Shown here: piece by piece, positions 1-10,937 of the stretch
How positions within the stretch are numbered: position 1 is the first letter of the stretch
Layout: every line of letters starts with the position of its first letter
Origin: Rhizophlyctis rosea
Lineage: Eukaryota; Chytridiomycota; Chytridiomycetes; Rhizophlyctidales; Rhizophlyctidaceae
Assembly (NCBI GenBank): GCA_027596075.1
Contig: JADGJC010000026.1
Coordinates: 124,001-188,000 of the forward strand
Direction of reading: 5' to 3'
DNA: 64,000 nt
The notes under the pieces: model-generated
The model's database searches: none
Seen by the model: the letters and a program-made list of their open reading frames with translations, nothing else
What the model was told of the DNA's origin: nothing
Translations under genes and position numbers: made by a program

Positions 1-214
1 TGGTTAGCAAAGGAGCAGTATTTTTGAAAAGGTAGTAGCCGGCCGCCGACCTGGAGGTGATCATTTTTCCTTTTATGGTATAATTGATTGGGCAACCCCA
101 GATGGATGGTGTGCAGATGCTGTTGCTTCTCCTTTCCACTTCCTCCTCATCACAATTCAGCCTGCAGTCCAAACAGCCATCAAAGTGCCCCCTTAACAAA
201 CGTACCCACCCCAA

Positions 215-2040
215 ATGAGTCAAATGCCTCCACTTTCGCTTATCGACTGGTTCCGGATACTTCCCGACCTGGCTCTGGAAGAGCTGTTCGACCTTTGCGA
301 TCTCCAAACTCTTGCCAAGCTTGGCCTAACCTCCAAATATTTCAATTCTACAGTCAACCGCCTGTCAATATTTGGACTGATCTACCGAGTCGACCAAGCT
401 CTCGAGGCCTTCGCCATTCCACCAACTCGCACCCACAGTGACCGCAGTCACAAGGGTGAACTTACTCAAGAGGAGACCTCTTACCAAACAAAGCTGCAAG
501 ACCTTATCTTCACACTGTCCGACATACCAAAGCGCCAAGTCCTTTCCCCGCCCTTCCAATCCCACTTCTTTGCACACAACCCACAAATCATTGCTGCTAC
601 AATCCTATTCGATCGGTCCTATTCCGCTCCGCAAGACACCTCCACTTTCTACCACCGCGGAACTGTCACATGCCGAATTAGTGGTGCCGAGGCTGAAGTC
701 CTCAACGGGACATCAACAACAACGCTATTCTTATACGAAAATCACACATATACCACTCGAGGTACCTGCACTCACCACTTCTCGCGACTCTCCATGGTTC
801 TTCCGAGTACCGCTTCAGAGCCTGAAGGGGAACACTGCATTCTGGAATGTAAACTGTACGGCGGTGGGGATGGGCGCCTTCGGACATCATTGGCACAAGA
901 TCAGAGAGCTGCAAAGAGGGCAGCAGAGCTATTGGGGGTGGTGGAAGTATATAGAGGGTTCCGGGAAATAATCAGAAATCTCTTCCCGTGGAGTTGGCTG
1001 GTGGATGATGATTTTTACGGCGATGACGCGCCGGGTGCTCCGACAATACCATTTGATGAGGCGACAAGTGTGCGGTGGAGGGAGCGGTACCATATGAACA
1101 TACCCGCTGAGTTTCAGCCAGTGGCAGCAATGATTTCCAATCGGTTGCATCGCGTTCTATCTGATAGCACGGCGGTCGTAAATGAACTCATCCGCAAGAT
1201 ACGAATATATCAAAGTGCCATTGGGTTACGACGGGCACACGGGTTGGTTGGAATAATGCAAGGACTGGACCACATGGATCCCCTTCAAATTGCCGCACCC
1301 TGTCCCCAGTGGGTGGATAAGCATTTACCGGGAGCTAAAGATTGGATCATGTCTTCCATCCGGGCTGTGGATGTGCACGCGTTACAGGTGGAGTCGTTAG
1401 GGCATGTTGAGAAGGGATTGGAATTGAGAGTTACATTGGACTTGAAGGTACACAAGTCTTCAATTTCGTCTGGCTCACGCTCACATTGGTGCCTAATGGT
1501 TTGCACCAGCCCTTGACAGCGCTACATGACCTTCCTGGACCTGCCATAAGAGTTACATTTCACTATTGCGAAGGGTGCATTTACAACCAAAAAGACGGTG
1601 TGGCATTACATCTATACGCAGACACACCACAAGGCCGCATAACAATCATCGACAAACCCGCTTCTCCATTCATCTGGCCTCCATCCCTGAACCACGGACC
1701 TCTACCTCCAGATATGATCGCATATCACAGACTTACAAACGAGCAAACGACACTCCCAGCATTAGTCCTTGCGACAGATCCAGCACCCCTCACCACCTTA
1801 CACCGCCTCCTATCATGCCCTCCAAGGTGGACCCACCGCGATCTCCTCCGAATCCTGTTGGCTGTGGCTTTCAGTGCTCCCGTGTGCGTGCAAGCAACAA
1901 TGAAAGGCGAAGTTGTGTTGGATGCTTGGAGGAGTGGGGATGCTTTTGGCAGGCTGGAGTTTGGGCAGCACTCTGCGGTCATGGAGGCGATTATTACAGC
2001 TTATAATGTTCTTTGGGAGAGGGAGTTGGGACGAAGATAG
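215..2040 (+). CDS. F-box domain protein, two exons
   Basis: Exons 215-1447 and 1510-2040 are joined by a 62-nt phase-0 GT-AG intron that has a CTAAT branch-like word near its end. The product is about 587 aa. Residues about 8-45 read as an F-box (IDWFRILPDLALEELFDL, then a second hydrophobic helix with AKLGLTSKYF). Such a motif normally binds Skp1 in SCF ubiquitin ligases. The rest has no domain I recognise and no repeats or membrane segments, so the substrate-binding part is unknown. The start was chosen because the F-box lies directly after this ATG. The C terminus (VLWERELGRR) lies in exon 2 and is reached only with the intron removed. The F-box call is fairly secure; the specific function is not. 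Confidence 0.75.
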
Positions 2041-2343
2041 TGGGTTTGGGCGTGATGATCCCTTGTGATGGTTCTGGTTTTATGGGTAAGGTCATGGGGA
2101 GAGGAGTAGGTTGATGATCGTTAGTTGGCGGCAGGCATGGATAGTTTTGGTCGATGCTACGGTTATTTTTTTTGGAGGGTAAACAAAATACGTCGAAAGA
2201 CATTGTAGGGATTTCAAATGTTATCAATTTGTTTCAGAGTGAGATTTTGCCAGCATTCAGGAATCTTCCGTTCCCAAACAACCCGTCTCGCCCACCATTT
2301 GTGGTCTTGATTAAGGAAAGTAGCAAACAGAGGACGTTGCAGT
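2041..2343. other. Intergenic, convergent 3' ends
   Basis: This 303-bp spacer separates the 3' end of the F-box gene from the 3' end of the minus-strand repeat protein. I see no gene in it. Confidence 0.5.
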
Positions 2344-3411
2344 TTATCGTCTCTTCTTAGTTGGAACCTGACCAGGCTTCCAGGTTTCTATACAATATTG
2401 TCGTTCACCTTTCCTATACCCAACCATCTGAACGCGAGTATGCCCCTTCCTGCTCGTCCACTCTATGGAGCGACCAGTGAAGTACATGTGCAATTGACTT
2501 TTTTTCCACCAATCTAGGACGTCCCCTCGATTCCAAAGGAGGGCCTTCTCCATTGCCGCATTACTCCAAATCAACACCAAGTTATTCCATTTCCACCATT
2601 CCAACACTGGTATGTGTCCATTTTCGCTGGCCTTTGGGTGAGACTCCTTAGTTTGCCTTTCCAAAACGATCAGGGCAGAGAGCATGGGCTGTACCTTGTC
2701 GATCGCATCCTTGGTGTACTTCAACTTCAGCGAACGCCATCGAACCCACCACTTCAGTACCTCTACGTGGCCGTACGCACTCGCATCATCTATCGCTGCA
2801 GTCGTATACTCTAATTGAAGGCCACTGTTTTTCCACCAATCCAGGGTATCTACATCCCCCCGAGCGCTGGCCACATCCATTGCCTTGCAATCATACCGCA
2901 GTGTCAACCCGCTGTCTTTCCACCAAGTCAAGACTTTCACATCACCCCTACAGCTAGCTCCATACATTGCCTTCTCAGTATAATCCAGCTCCAGCCCGCT
3001 ATCCTTCCACCACTGCAACACATCGATATGTCCCCGCTGACTTGCTAGATCCATAGCCTCCGACGTATACTGCAACTTTAACCCACTTCTCTTCCACCAC
3101 TCAAGAACCGAAACATGTCCCTCCCTACTCGCCATATTCATCGCAGTGTGATCGTAATGCAGTACGCGTCTGTTGCCGGTGCCGGAAAGGGATGCAAAAT
3201 GCTCAAGCACATCGACGCGCCCTCTTTTTGAGGCTGAAGTGAAGTTGATCCGGTGGAGGAGAAAGTGGTCTCGAACTAGGGGGTCGCCGAAACGGACTGC
3301 CAGGATTACGCCGATGCGGTAGTGAGCGAAAGCCTCCTTTGGAGTGAGGTGAGAAGTGGTGTCGTTGCAGAGGAGGATCTCGGTGATCATTTCGACTGGT
3401 ACGACGAGCAT
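2344..3411 (-). CDS. F-box-like protein with WWKxSGL ankyrin-type repeats
   Basis: Single exon of about 355 aa. The start is the ATG at 3411; the frame is open further upstream but only from a TTG. The N terminus (VPVEMITEILL) resembles a degenerate F-box. From about residue 60 the protein consists of about eight units of roughly 33 residues with the pattern A-M-D-x-A-S-x-R-G-H-x-D-V-L-x-W-W-K-x-S-G-L-x-L-x-Y. The x-A-S-x-x-G-H part is ankyrin-like; the invariant WWK-x-SGL part is not typical of canonical ankyrin repeats. The last unit (RKGHTRV) loses its WW and passes into a basic tail, so the array is eroded at its end. A paralogue lies at 50950-51792. The likely role is protein binding, possibly as an SCF adaptor (inference). 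Confidence 0.75.
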   Translation of the reverse strand: MLVVPVEMITEILLCNDTTSHLTPKEAFAHYRIGVILAVRFGDPLVRDHFLLHRINFTSASKRGRVDVLEHFASLSGTGNRRVLHYDHTAMNMASREGHVSVLEWWKRSGLKLQYTSEAMDLASQRGHIDVLQWWKDSGLELDYTEKAMYGASCRGDVKVLTWWKDSGLTLRYDCKAMDVASARGDVDTLDWWKNSGLQLEYTTAAIDDASAYGHVEVLKWWVRWRSLKLKYTKDAIDKVQPMLSALIVLERQTKESHPKASENGHIPVLEWWKWNNLVLIWSNAAMEKALLWNRGDVLDWWKKSQLHMYFTGRSIEWTSRKGHTRVQMVGYRKGERQYCIETWKPGQVPTKKRR

Positions 3412-5278
3412 GGTTGATGGTGGATGGGTTGTTTGGACTGGCAAGGATGTTCTTCAAAGGATGTATGAACAATGAGCAGGCGATCAGGCAGGTATTGGAT
3501 GTACAACTTATATGCCGAATAAGACGGACGGTGCGTGTGACTGAGGATATGGTATCCCTTAACAATTTGCTTTGACAGCTGGAAACAGCATCAATGACAT
3601 GTGCATCAGACATACAACGTCGCAAAAAGTGGGTGGATGTAGCAGCCTACCTTCGGTCCTGAATGATTTTCATTGTTGGAGGATATGTCGTGTCAGTCGC
3701 ATTTGTGTGAAATATATAGGGCATTCTAATGGACCCTGGCGCGACACTGTGCGCAGTCAGAAAATGGGGCAAAGTCGCTCAAGGCGGCCACGTTGCAACG
3801 GAGTTCATTTCCTGCGTTTCCTGCATGCTCCCCTGCTTTTTCATTTCCTTCGACCGCCGTCGCTTTCCCACACTTTGAGCAATCAGGTCAACACTACACA
3901 CCATGTCCGTCTAACGCGCCGAAAACACCTCCTGAATCATCAGCATCAGGAAGTTTAGTCTGTGGTGCAGATGCCTCAACACTACTATTCACACAAAAAG
4001 TCAAAAACATATGCCGAAACAAGACAGAACCACACTCCCAAATATCATACAATCTCTCTTGCTATGTGGCAGACCGCATTGACACTTTGCCGGTAAGCTG
4101 CGTCCGGCCAGGTAGCAGTTTGCAGAGTGACCTGCACATATGTTTCCATAACATCTTTGATCATTTGTAAAAATCGTAGACCGCGTATCTTGTGGTCATT
4201 GAATCCTTTGCATGGAATGGAACGCAGTTTGGAAGTCCGGTCAACCCTCAACTCTTTCTAGCTTCTTTGGAGGATGCAGAGGCGCTGACGTTGAGAAAGG
4301 ACCGGATAGAAGCTGGTGCCAGTGGGGATTATGGAGGGGTGGTGGTACAGCTATTTCATAAAATGCAGATTCCACTTAATACAGAAGGTCACGAGGAAGG
4401 GGATCATACCAAGGGATCACATTTGGGTTTGCTTATATGTTCTGGTAATTGTTACAGTTTGGTTTATGTATGGCTTGATGTGCACTTCATGGCTTCAGTA
4501 ACGAGGGCACTGTCTTTGAGACAGACTTCAAGATGTTCATGGATAATAATGTTGAGAATACCGTAGACGTGCTTCCATCTCAATGTCGTCTTGGTGCTGA
4601 CCACCGTATTGGCACAACAAACATCCGGCTGGAAGATTATTTTTCGCATCAGGTCCAGTCGGCACGGGAGTTGCTCTTGGGGTCTGCCTATTGAAATAGA
4701 TATGATTTGAATGTTGCAAATCTGTCTACCATACCAGAGATTCTGAGGAAGGAAACGTCGGAAATCTCGTCATTTCCTCGTGTGGACTGTTGGCGGTGGA
4801 CTGTTGGCGGAGGGGGTTGCCATTATCAATTCATCTAACAAGAGCATGATGTATAATCCTAGAGGCAGTTCTTCTACGCCTTCTGGGTAAAATCATCTTG
4901 CTGGTTTTGTCAAGACGCTCTGTGCTCTGTAACAACGACTCCTCATCAACCCGGCTTGTGTAATGACCACAAGGGTAACTATCAGCAGCACGACAACTGG
5001 GACCAATTGATCAATGGATCATCGGCCGAAATCGCCTCCGCCATGAACCCACACGTCCCCGCTGAGCCATCGAAATCGTTGAAGAGAACAAGCCCAGCAC
5101 CCAAGTAGAGAAACGAGTTCAAACCAAACGAAGATCATATTTCAATCAAGACATTCTCTAATCTAGTGACCTCCATCCTCCTCTCCAGTGTTGAAAGTGC
5201 TGAAAGGATGAAAGAACACATACGTCAACATAAATCCTCAAACCAAACTCCAAAGACTAAAAAACAATCTCAAAATCC
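3412..5278. other. Long intergenic region without convincing gene
   Basis: I find no start-to-stop reading frame with coding character on either strand. The ORFs here are short, several begin with GTG, and none has a recognisable motif. A perfect 14-bp tandem duplication (GTGGACTGTTGGCG twice) sits at 4782-4809. The 5' flank of the minus-strand repeat gene starts at 3412. Confidence 0.5.
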
Positions 5279-5848
5279 TTACCCAGGAATATGGTACCCA
5301 ATAATGCTTCCCCTTCCAATCATCTCACCAACAATGAAGAAACCCGTGATTTTGACACCCTCGCCCGCAACCTCACCCGCCTGACGGAGAGTGACCTTCC
5401 TCCACGCGCCAGTCTTGAAGGCGTTGTAGAAGTTAGAGATGCCGCCGGTGGCGGCGCCAAAGTCCGGGATGCCGAGCTTGGAGTTGACGGCGACCTGGCG
5501 GGCGAACTCGAGGGTGACGCGGGTGTAGTAGATGAAGGGTTCGACGTAGCCTGGAATGAGGTTGGGTCAGTCCTGATTTGTTGGTAATTGGAAAATTAGG
5601 TTTTCCAGCGTACCAGTCACTTTGGTGACAACGCCAGGGGCGGCCTTTTGAGCGCTGGCGAAAGCGTTTTGGGCAGCGTTGGAAGCGACGTTGGCGGCAT
5701 TGCTAGCAGCGTTGGATGCGGTGGCGGTAGCGTTAGCGGCAGCGTTTTGGGCAGCTTGGGCAGCTTGCGCCGTGGTGGTCGCAGAGCGCTGGGTGACCCG
5801 TTGAACGAGCTGTTGCCTGAGGGCGAGGTTGAACAGAGGGCGAGACAT
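5279..5848 (-). CDS. ATP20: Mitochondrial F1Fo ATP synthase subunit g
   Basis: Exon 1 is 5614-5848 and exon 2 is 5279-5550 (minus strand), with a 63-nt intron; the product is 168 aa. The N terminus MSRPLFNLALRQQLVQRVTQ is basic and free of acidic residues, as in an import signal. A long Ala-rich stretch follows (about residues 25-70). The conserved subunit g region is VEPFIYYTRVTLEFARQV, then GIPDF, and near the C terminus a membrane segment with GFFIVGEMIGRGSIIGY, which fits the family's single C-terminal helix with GxxxG. Subunit g sits in the inner membrane and promotes dimerisation of the synthase. The Ala-rich linker makes this copy longer than the usual 100-130 aa. The family call is strong. 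Confidence 0.88.
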
Positions 5849-6877
5849 CGTTTGGGTTGATGGGCGATTTCTGGGGAGGTGGGAAATGAGGATGCCTGAA
5901 GATTTCGTTTGGTGGGTGGATCGGAATTCGCATGTTGGTTGTTATGACGCATGCAAAGTCATTGCTATGGCTGATGGTGGCGTCAGTAAGCCCGCAAATT
6001 GGAGCCAGGATGGACTCGGTTGTATTCACAATCTAAACATCAGGGTCCTTGTGCTGCGTGTGATCATATCCCATCCTGCTCCTTCTAAAGAACCTATCTA
6101 CTACCTGTAATTGAAAAGCATAAATAGATGCGGACGGAGTGGATGACCGCTTGTTTTCGGTCATGGTTGACGAGTTCGATTGCCTTGAAGATTTTGATAC
6201 TTTAATAGAAAGTTTTTTCGATGCAACAATCTCTCCTTAGACTATTTCCTTCTTCTTTGATGTTTACATCTTGCGTCCATCGTACCTGTTGGTATCGGTA
6301 ATAGATATCAAATGATGAAACATGCAAAGCGCCATAGCCATTTGATCCGCATCATGGCACATCTACAACACTGTTGCATTAGGCGCAAGGTTGAAAGACC
6401 TTGTCCATATTCGAACAATCAAAAGAGTCAAGTCCCACAGACGTTGCTGGTACGCTCATGTAGGTACAATCAGTTACGTTCGACTGCATTCACAATCGAG
6501 AATCCACGGGCACATCCCACAAGATCCCAATCTTCGTCGGACAATCCCAGCAAGCAGCAGAACTAAACGGATACAGCGCAAAATGTGTGGTATATTGCAG
6601 TGCAGAAAAAGAAACATGAAACAGAGTCCTTAACGCTATCTCCATATAAAGAAAAGGCGTCGGCCACATAGCATACCGCCCAATGCTCCAATGGAACTAC
6701 AATCCACTCACTCTCCCTCCCGCCCACCAACCCCCAAAGGTAATTATATATACAAGAATGGGGGAAACAGAAAAGCTAACAAAAGTCCATCAACATTACA
6801 ACCCTACTCTACTATTCCCTATGCACACAAAATGCCGACACAAATTACCCACGAATCAGAAATGGAAAAAGAAAAAT
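5849..6877. other. Intergenic region
   Basis: About 1 kb upstream of the ATP synthase g gene and downstream of the TMEM41-like gene. I see no gene, tRNA or repeat. Confidence 0.5.
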
Positions 6878-8032
6878 TTACACAGGCAATCCCTTCGCCC
6901 TCCCCGCGATCGGACTTCCGGGTATAGGTGTGGCCGCGGCCACCTTCAAAATACGCTTACAGATTCCGCTCACCCTCCTTCCGCATAGTGCTGGGATTAG
7001 CGCCAAAGCGGAAATAGACATCAGTCGGAGGAGAGTGCCGAGATTGAAAAGCTCGGCGATGGTTTCGACTTCAGATAGGGTTGCTGCGGCTTGGATGCAG
7101 ACGTAGTTGAAGGGCATTAGGCCGAAAAGGACGGAGAAGAAGAAGGGGGCGACGGGGATGCCGACGAAGGGGGATGCGAGATTTAGGAACCTGATTGATA
7201 AGAAGGCGCTCGGTAAGCAATCAAGTTTGACTGGTTGGATCTCAATAAGCATAATCAAAATGAAGATAATCGAAACTCACCAGCTGGGACTCAACGGAAA
7301 CAACCTCACGAACAACAGGTAATAAAACAAATTCTCCTTGTTGCTCTCCACATGCCTCCTAAAATACTGCAACTTCCCCCTCGCGAACCGCTCCAACAAC
7401 AGCTCGCCCAAATACATCTGTGAAAGCCAATAAGACATGGTCGATCCGATCGCGGTAAGGATCGAAACCAGCCAAAAGCCCCAAAAGCCATACAAAACGC
7501 CCGCGAGGATGTTCATCAATGATGCACCGGGGACGGCCCAGGCTTGTTTGAAGAGGAAGACGGCGGTGAAGAGAGCGAGAACGTGCGTGGTGTAGGTGTT
7601 GGAGTAGGCGCGGAGGAGTTCGGATTGAGATCGGAGGTCTTGGAGGGTTTTCGGCCATCCGAGTTCGGCTCCCGTTGGTGAGTCCATGCGTGGCAGTGTT
7701 ATTGCTAGTTGCCATATTAGTGCAATGCTGCCAGCTAATAGCAATGTTACTGTTGCGAGCTTGAAGAGGATGCGGGTGAGGAAGGAGGGTTCTGATGATG
7801 ATTGTGCGGAATGTGTCGATGTTGTGTATTCGACGAGAAGTGATGTTTTGTCGTCATCCTCCTTAAAGTCGACCAATGTTACTAGGGCAGGCTCCGGTAA
7901 CGATACTAGCAGATCCTTATCCGATAGTAAAGGAAGTGGCAGTGCTAGTGGTAGATCCAAATCGCTATTTGATCGACTATATGGTGGTGGTGGCAGAAGT
8001 TGGGCGTAGGAGGGTTTATCGTTCGCCATCAT
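6878..8032 (-). CDS. TMEM41/VTT-domain membrane protein
   Basis: Exon 1 is 7281-8032 and exon 2 is 6878-7190, with a 90-nt intron; 354 aa. The N-terminal 75 residues are Ser/Leu/Asp-rich and probably cytosolic. The first membrane segment is near residue 80-105. The VTT (SNARE-associated, DedA-like) domain follows, with GASLMNILAGVLYGFWGF and, across the intron, LFVRLFPLSPSW joined to FLNLASPFVGIPVAPFF. This is the R-x-x-P-x-x-P-x-W/N-x-x-N motif of TMEM41/TVP38 proteins. TMEM41B and VMP1 act as ER phospholipid scramblases in autophagy and lipid flow. The fit is closer to TMEM41 than to bacterial DedA, but A/B orthology cannot be set from the sequence alone. Confidence 0.82.
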
Positions 8033-9306
8033 GATTAATCAGTGATTTTTCGAATTCGGTATCTCGATTATGGTATTTTTTGCGGTAAGAAGAAGACCAA
8101 TGGGGTTTTGTTTAACTTGGAGATAGGGGTGTCGTGGGTGCCTTATAAGCAGTGCCTAATTGGAAGAGGTAGTGGTGAGTTCAACGCGTTCCCATCAGTA
8201 GTTTCGATGCGCCAATGTTTCAAGTCTCAACTTACTATCGATGCATATGTTTCAGTCCCTAGTATGTGTGGGGATAGATCGATTGACTACTTATAATACA
8301 CGTTGACGTTAAATTATGTGAGGTATTGGGGGGATAATGAGGTGCAGTGATGGATATATATGGGTTGCATGGTCGAGTAAAAGTTATCCACGAAGTTTGA
8401 CAGAGAATCTTCCACCGGCCCAATTTTTTCCCACCGAACGGGAATTACGATCCCTCTCAAGTTTTTGGACTGGCCCAAGTGACAAAGGTTCCTCCTGTTC
8501 CTCACGCGACGAGGAGAGGAATGAGCCAATTCCCGGCCGTGGCCCATGTTGGCAAAGGTCCGGACCCATGTCTGCGCCCTGTGTTGAGAAGAAGGGTGTC
8601 TGCCAAGTGAGGTGACAAACCACACCGTGTGTAACCCTAAAGCCGGGGCCATATTCATCATCCAAGGATCACCCTGATTCACTTGCGGCCCGGAGACTTT
8701 CTGAACCGCGGATGACGCTGCACTGCAACATCCGGTGGCTTGCAAATCAAACCCCCAGCTCGGGCGACCGAACATCAAAGCACTTGCCAAGTCCGGAATG
8801 CCATCACTGCCGCGTAACCCTGCCACTGCCCACGAAATTGCCAATGCGCCACAACAATAGCTCAGCTATCGAAAATCACCTGGGTTTGTAAGACATTGGA
8901 ACATTCCATAACAACTGCTGCACGTAGGTACGCCACTATTATTGGGTTGTAACCTTCAGTAATAAGCTTTGAAATGCGTCAATCTCGGACTTTCCATCGG
9001 AACTTCAAAGACCCTTGGATCTGAAATGGAGTTTGTATTTTTCCCAGTCCACGGAAAACGAGTAATCCGGTAGCCAGCGCTAGCTAGCGGAGGTCGCCGG
9101 GATGAATAAGGTTCACTCTCAAAATTGGGCAGCATCGATGCAAGAAAAAAATCCTGTTCCAGAGCTCGACTTTGCAACCAAGTCCATTTCGGTCGTTAGT
9201 TCGATCATTTCGATAACTGCGAGTTGGCCGCCGCAACCCCTTCCGCTTTCCATGAATGCAAGCTACAATGGTCTTTTGCTATGACATACTCCGTACAAAA
9301 CCTATG

Positions 9307-9378
9307 GCTTATGAACTTTAGGTAGTTGAAAGGATAGAAAAAGCTTATGAACTTTGGTTAGTTGGAAGGATAGAAAAA
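9307..9378. repeat. 36-bp tandem duplication
   Basis: Two adjacent copies begin GCTTATGAACTTT (9307 and 9343) and end GGATAGAAAAA. They differ at only a few positions, which suggests a recent local duplication in non-coding DNA. Confidence 0.8.
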
Positions 9379-9832
9379 CCAGAGGAGATTGCATCAAGTT
9401 TTACATTGTGTGCTAAGTCGAACATGTATATGCATTTGAAACTTGCCAAACTGTAATGAATGACATGGAATCCATCAGACATCACATTGTGTCTTGCATA
9501 CTGAGTGTTGGCAGAGATGTTAGGTCGCATTCAAGTCATGACAAGGAAGGGGTTTCGAAAATTGTGTTGCATAGTAGATGTAAACAATCAAGGGAGTGGA
9601 AGATTGAATGTCGAACAGGTCTGGGACTCTGAGTCAACTTGGTCAAGGCACCAGACCCTGGCGGTTGTCACAGGGACCCTGCTTGCGCCTGACAGTTGCT
9701 GACATGAGCCAATCCTTTATATCACGTGAAATATTGAGAGTCACATGTTGTGCAAATTAAGTTGAGCCCCTCCAGCAGTCGGGGGACTGGCGCTTTCACA
9801 TTTGATAGTGCGGAAGGAATTGTACGTCCTCT

Positions 9833-9967
9833 CCATCCATCGACCAAGTGTCCCCTTAACCCCTCGGAGACGGTCAAATTAGGTGAGAGCATCCATCCAT
9901 CCATCCCGTTATCTGACAGACCTATGCTTTCCAGCCATCCGTATCGCCGCCTGCCGTTTGATGGATG
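9833..9967. promoter_or_regulatory. CATC-repeat cluster upstream of RPL32
   Basis: CCATCCATC at 9833-9841, a four-fold CATC run at 9890-9907, CCATCC near 9935 and GATGGATG at 9960-9967 lie 380-515 bp before the RPL32 start. Similar runs flank RPL34 and RPL14, so they may be ribosomal-protein promoter elements. That role is an inference from position alone. Confidence 0.4.
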
Positions 9968-10347
9968 ATTTCGGGGAGGAGAGGAATGAGGGGAGTGGAC
10001 ATGGGAAGGTGGACGATTTGAGAGGGTGCATGGGAATTCATGTGGTAGAATGGTGGATGTCGGCAAATGACTTGTGGAGTAGTGGAATGCGGCACAGTTT
10101 GGAGAGAATACCCGACTACACAATCGGCCGTGTAGTGTTAGATAGCAATTAGTTAGCTGTGGTGTGGGAACAAGCTACCTCGGTTGTAACTTGTCGAGAG
10201 GAGGTGGGGACAGGCGACGGACGGGGTGACGAATCGCATCGGCGGGCGGCAACAGGCGGAGGCGGTTGGCAGGAGAAGCATATGGTTGGCGTGTTGCAGA
10301 ACACAATTGAACTTACATATCATTTTTATGATATGCTCATAGGCAAA

Positions 10348-10937
10348 ATGCCCTCTCCACTCGTCAAGCGTGACATCATCAAGAAGCGGACGAAGAAGTT
10401 CACCCGCCACCAGTCCGACCGCTACAAGAAAGTCGACGTACGTTCCCATTCCATACCACGCCCACCCCACATAAAACCCCGAAAAACTAACCCACCCACC
10501 CGGAAATAATAGGCATCATGGAGGAAGCCCAAGGGTATTGACAACCGTGTCCGCCGGAGGTTCAAGGGCCAGATCCCCATGCCCAAGATCGGTTACGGTT
10601 CCAACAGCAAGACCCGTCACTTGCTCCCCAACGGCTTCAAGAAGTTCCTCGTCAATAACGTGAAGGACTTGGAGCTCCTCCTTATGCACAACCGTGTCTT
10701 CGCCGCCGAGATTGCCCACAACGTCAGCTCTAAGAAGCGTGCTGCTATCGTTGAGCGCGCTGCTCAGCTTGACGTGAAGGTCACCAACGGTGCTGCTCGT
10801 CTGCGCACCACTGTAAGTAGTTTTTTGTTTTCTGTCGAGTATTGCAGGGTTTTTGTTTTGCGGTTTGTTTATATTTATTGCAGTCGTATTAATGTGCTGT
10901 TTTTTCATTTTGTTCCGTATAATAGGAGAACGAATAA
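10348..10937 (+). CDS. RPL32: 60S ribosomal protein L32
   Basis: Three exons: 10348-10437, 10513-10812 and 10926-10937; 133 aa. The last exon encodes only E-N-E and the stop. The family signature is clear: [18 protein letters not shown], then [18 protein letters not shown], then [20 protein letters not shown] and [18 protein letters not shown]. The length matches eL32 (about 130 aa). The protein is a structural component of the large ribosomal subunit. The introns are 75 and 113 nt. The start follows an AG dinucleotide (CTCATAG then GCAAAATG), so a 5' UTR intron is possible. CATC-repeat words lie upstream. Confidence 0.95.

Larger units (their letters stand above)
8033..10347. other. Gene-poor region upstream of RPL32
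   Basis: About 2.3 kb without a gene I can support. The longest ORF, 8314-8844 on the minus strand, has no motif and reads like chance. A 36-bp imperfect tandem duplication lies at 9307-9378. CATC-repeat words occur between 9833 and 9967 and are listed separately as a possible RPL32 control region. Confidence 0.5.

Noticed and set aside
4192..4566. 124-codon frame that looked faintly coding
   Set aside because: It begins with GTG, has no ATG near its start, no continuation and no known motif.
8314..8844. 176-codon ORF on the minus strand
   Set aside because: No domain, odd composition and no link to other exons.
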